A stretch of 64,000 nucleotides of DNA from Acididesulfobacillus acetoxydans (GTDB taxonomy: Bacteria; Bacillota; Desulfitobacteriia; Desulfitobacteriales; Desulfitobacteriaceae): contig NZ_LR746496.1 in NCBI RefSeq assembly GCF_902729405.1, positions 3,720,001 through 3,784,000 on the forward strand, given 5' to 3'. Positions 62,115 through 64,000 of the stretch are shown one piece after another. Made by a program: the position numbers and the translations under genes. The notes beneath the pieces were generated by a model. It was not told where the DNA came from. It did not search any database and saw nothing but the letters and a program-made list of their open reading frames with translations. Within the stretch, counting starts at the first letter, position 1. Each line of letters starts with the position of its first letter.

Positions 62115-63196
62115 GTGCTCACTCCTCCTACCAAAACCGTACCAAACCCTTCCCGGCTATAGGAATTCTCCTCCATCGGCCTATAGTGAAAAATATCCTG
62201 CACCTGTTCCGGATCCCCGTCCAGCAGTTCGAAACAGTAAACACTACCGGCAGGCACCGCCCTTTTCATCGGTTTCGGGCTATTTTCCTTTATGTTAAAG
62301 CCGCCTACCGAAACATACTTGTCAATGGCCGCAGTTAATAACCTAAGGGACAAACCCCGGTAGTTCCCAGTTAAATCCTTTTCATTCAGCCATTCCGGCA
62401 GCCACCCGTTGGCTAAAACCGCCGGAGTCAGCAAATAGAGCTTAAAGCGTTTCTCCCCGAACGGCGCCGGTTGGGGAAGCCACTTCCGCTCGATCGTCTC
62501 GTAGCCAGCCACCTTACCTTCCCCGCCTAGCCTGATAAATCCCTTGTTCGGCAGTTCCAAACCTTCATAGTCCACCAGGAAAGAGGTCTCCTTCGTCGCT
62601 AAACCACTACCACGGTCCGGCGCAAGGCGCTTCATCCCTATGCGGTAAAGTTTGTGCCCTTCCGCCCGACGGTACTGACGGTCTAACGTAATTCCTATCT
62701 TCGGCTCCTCCGTCACAAACTCCGATATCATGCGGTAAGGGAGCGCCTCCTGTGACCCGGAGAGGTAGTCTATAAATGTCAGGCGTTCGAGCAGTGCTCC
62801 GCTCAGCGTCTCGGCTTCCCGACCTTCGGGTACGGTTAAAACCTGCGGTAGAAAATAGTTGGAAGACCTCCCGGCCGGAGACAGTTGCAAGGGATATGCC
62901 CTTTGGACCTCCGTCTCTTCTTTGTCCTTCACGACATCCAGCGGGCAAGGGAAGTAAATTGTTTCCCCATTCATGAGAAGGATTGAGCGGATGCGCAAAT
63001 TGAGAGTAGGATCCTTATCCGTAGTCGCATTCGGTAGAAAGGACGGATTTTCGGCAAAAAAAGCCGTGCGCAAAGCCCCATAAAAAACAGAAGGGAACGG
63101 CGGAAAAAACCCTTCCGCCCAAAAATCCTCTCCCATCGTAAAAGGCTTACCGTCACGAAAAAAGAGAGGATCAAGCGCCTTGATTTTTAATAACAC
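62111..63196 (-). CDS. cmr3: Type III-B CRISPR protein Cmr3
   Basis: 361 residues beginning LLKIKALDPLFFRDGKPFTM, the Cmr3 signature. PPFPSVFYGALRTAFF and the C-terminal GFGTVLVGG RAMP loop follow. Cmr3 binds the crRNA 5' tag and docks on Cmr2. GTG start behind GGGAGG. It overlaps cmr2 by 26 bases and the CARF gene by four. Confidence 0.95.
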   Translation of the reverse strand: MLLKIKALDPLFFRDGKPFTMGEDFWAEGFFPPFPSVFYGALRTAFFAENPSFLPNATTDKDPTLNLRIRSILLMNGETIYFPCPLDVVKDKEETEVQRAYPLQLSPAGRSSNYFLPQVLTVPEGREAETLSGALLERLTFIDYLSGSQEALPYRMISEFVTEEPKIGITLDRQYRRAEGHKLYRIGMKRLAPDRGSGLATKETSFLVDYEGLELPNKGFIRLGGEGKVAGYETIERKWLPQPAPFGEKRFKLYLLTPAVLANGWLPEWLNEKDLTGNYRGLSLRLLTAAIDKYVSVGGFNIKENSPKPMKRAVPAGSVYCFELLDGDPEQVQDIFHYRPMEENSYSREGFGTVLVGGVST

Positions 63197-64000
63197 GCGG
63201 TACCGCCTCCCTGCTCAAAAAGCGTACGACTTCGAGAAAATCGAGGAAACTATCCAGACGTTTAAGGCGGATATAATCCCGGGAGAGCACGTTCCACAGC
63301 AAATCACTTCGGGTCCTTTTGTCTTGTTCCGCCCCTGAATAGGACCGAAGGAGCAACCGTCTCAGCTCACTCCGAACCATCTCGTCAAGATGTCCCGAAG
63401 TGTTTTTGGGGTCGTCCTGTTCTTGGCTCAGGGGACGAAATTCCCTGCCGAAGATCGTGATAAAAGAGTCCGAAAAATCCTCATCGAGATTTTTCAGGAT
63501 CACTTGAATATCGTCGGTAAGCCAAGTCTCGTCTCCCGAACGCCATGGGCCCACCGTTTTAACTGTTTCACCGGAATGTTTTACAACCGCCAGTCCTAAG
63601 GCGTCCTTCCCGCTCTCAGGCTCCTTCGCTTCTTTTTCCATTCGGCGCGCCCAGTTCAGAGCTATACCCAAAGGGGTCTTATAATGGGCGATTGCCACGC
63701 CGGCTGAAAAAGTTAACTTATCAGGACTGTAAGCGGAAAAATCCAATCGGTCGAATTCGCTTCTTAACGCTTTCAGGATCTCCATTAAAGAGGACAGGTT
63801 GACCAGTCCGAGAAAATCGTCCCCCCCGGCATAAACCGTCACTCCCCGCGAATTGACGAGTATATCTCTCGCGGCTCGGCGAGCGAACTGAGACAGCGCC
63901 AGGCTCAACTCGCGATGAAAATCCCGCAGGGAAACCCCTGGCGTCAGCCTTTGCCCGGACAGCCATTTACCCATGCTATCCCCGTCGAAAACGAGAATGG
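63171..64000 (-). CDS. cmr2: Cas10/Cmr2, C-terminal ~276 residues (runs off window)
   Basis: The frame is open to the window edge, beginning ILVFDGDSMGKWLSGQRLTP, the palm-domain opening of Cmr2. VTVYAGGDDFLGLVNLSSLM holds the GGDD cyclase motif, intact, so synthesis of cyclic oligoadenylate from ATP upon target RNA binding is expected. FSAGVAIAHYKTPLGIALN and the D4 helical domain follow. The HD nuclease and first cyclase-like domain lie outside the window. First visible gene of the cmr2-cmr3-CARF-cmr4-cmr5-cmr6 transcript. Confidence 0.95.
   Translation of the reverse strand, partial: ILVFDGDSMGKWLSGQRLTPGVSLRDFHRELSLALSQFARRAARDILVNSRGVTVYAGGDDFLGLVNLSSLMEILKALRSEFDRLDFSAYSPDKLTFSAGVAIAHYKTPLGIALNWARRMEKEAKEPESGKDALGLAVVKHSGETVKTVGPWRSGDETWLTDDIQVILKNLDEDFSDSFITIFGREFRPLSQEQDDPKNTSGHLDEMVRSELRRLLLRSYSGAEQDKRTRSDLLWNVLSRDYIRLKRLDSFLDFLEVVRFLSREAVPRVIKNQGA

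Noticed and set aside
1-64000. CRISPR array
   Set aside because: No set of regularly spaced ~30-37-base repeats with unique spacers was found; all tandem repeats lack spacers.

Overview
The window looks like the chromosome of an anaerobic, spore-former-type Firmicute (Clostridia, Peptococcaceae/Desulfitobacterium-like). The basis is strong purine-rich ribosome-binding sites, GTG/TTG starts, sigma-54 enhancer-binding regulators, a GlgC+GlgD two-subunit ADP-glucose pyrophosphorylase, PduL and phosphate-butyryltransferase-type enzymes, and a rubredoxin-flavoprotein. This is inference from gene content; no rRNA is present. Most genes are on the minus strand.

0-11.4 kb: the 5' tip of a phosphate acyltransferase, an ACT-domain protein with phenylacetate-CoA ligase, an amino-acid permease, then a gene graveyard (two fragments of the phenylacetate-CoA-ligase family, an RCC1 fragment, a transposase tail). 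Within it are an intact lipoprotein, a TetR gene with a clear promoter/operator, and a UbiB-like kinase joined by a frameshift to a VOC domain. 11.4-16.4 kb: mutY, a decayed MNT/HEPN pair, a GntR regulator with a chimeric broken ABC gene, a deleted second copy of the lipoprotein, and an FMN reductase. 16.3-27.4 kb: a glycogen operon transcribed glgB-glgP-glgC-glgD-glgA-GH13.

28.4-49 kb: a PduL-GNAT fusion, an SSS symporter with its DUF3311 partner, an M20 amidohydrolase, a novel-looking regulator, and a catabolic cluster (CoA-transferase, SDR, thiolase, GntP permease) behind a consensus sigma-54 promoter with palindromic upstream sites and its own enhancer-binding regulator. A second sigma-54 unit (regulator, MFS, tannase-like esterase) follows, then an SQR/NDH-2-like flavoprotein. 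49-58 kb: VanW protein, rubredoxin-flavin reductase, an OatA-like acyltransferase split by a 1,501-bp IS256-family element with a perfect 8-bp target duplication, a helicase fragment, and an Lrp + LysE pair. 58.2-64 kb: a type III-B CRISPR module (cmr6, cmr5, cmr4, a CARF effector, cmr3, partial cmr2/cas10 with an intact GGDD motif). No CRISPR array and no cmr1 are in view.

Two window-wide themes stand out. Short tandem repeats (units of 12-53 bp) lie just upstream of many minus-strand genes, and low-complexity inserts interrupt otherwise conserved enzymes. The most interesting candidates are the CARF effector whose C-terminal domain is not HEPN-like (possibly RelE-like), a Cmr6 with an N-terminal cold-shock-like domain, the PduL-GNAT fusion, the UbiB-VOC fusion, and the two sigma-54 circuits whose cis sites can be read directly.
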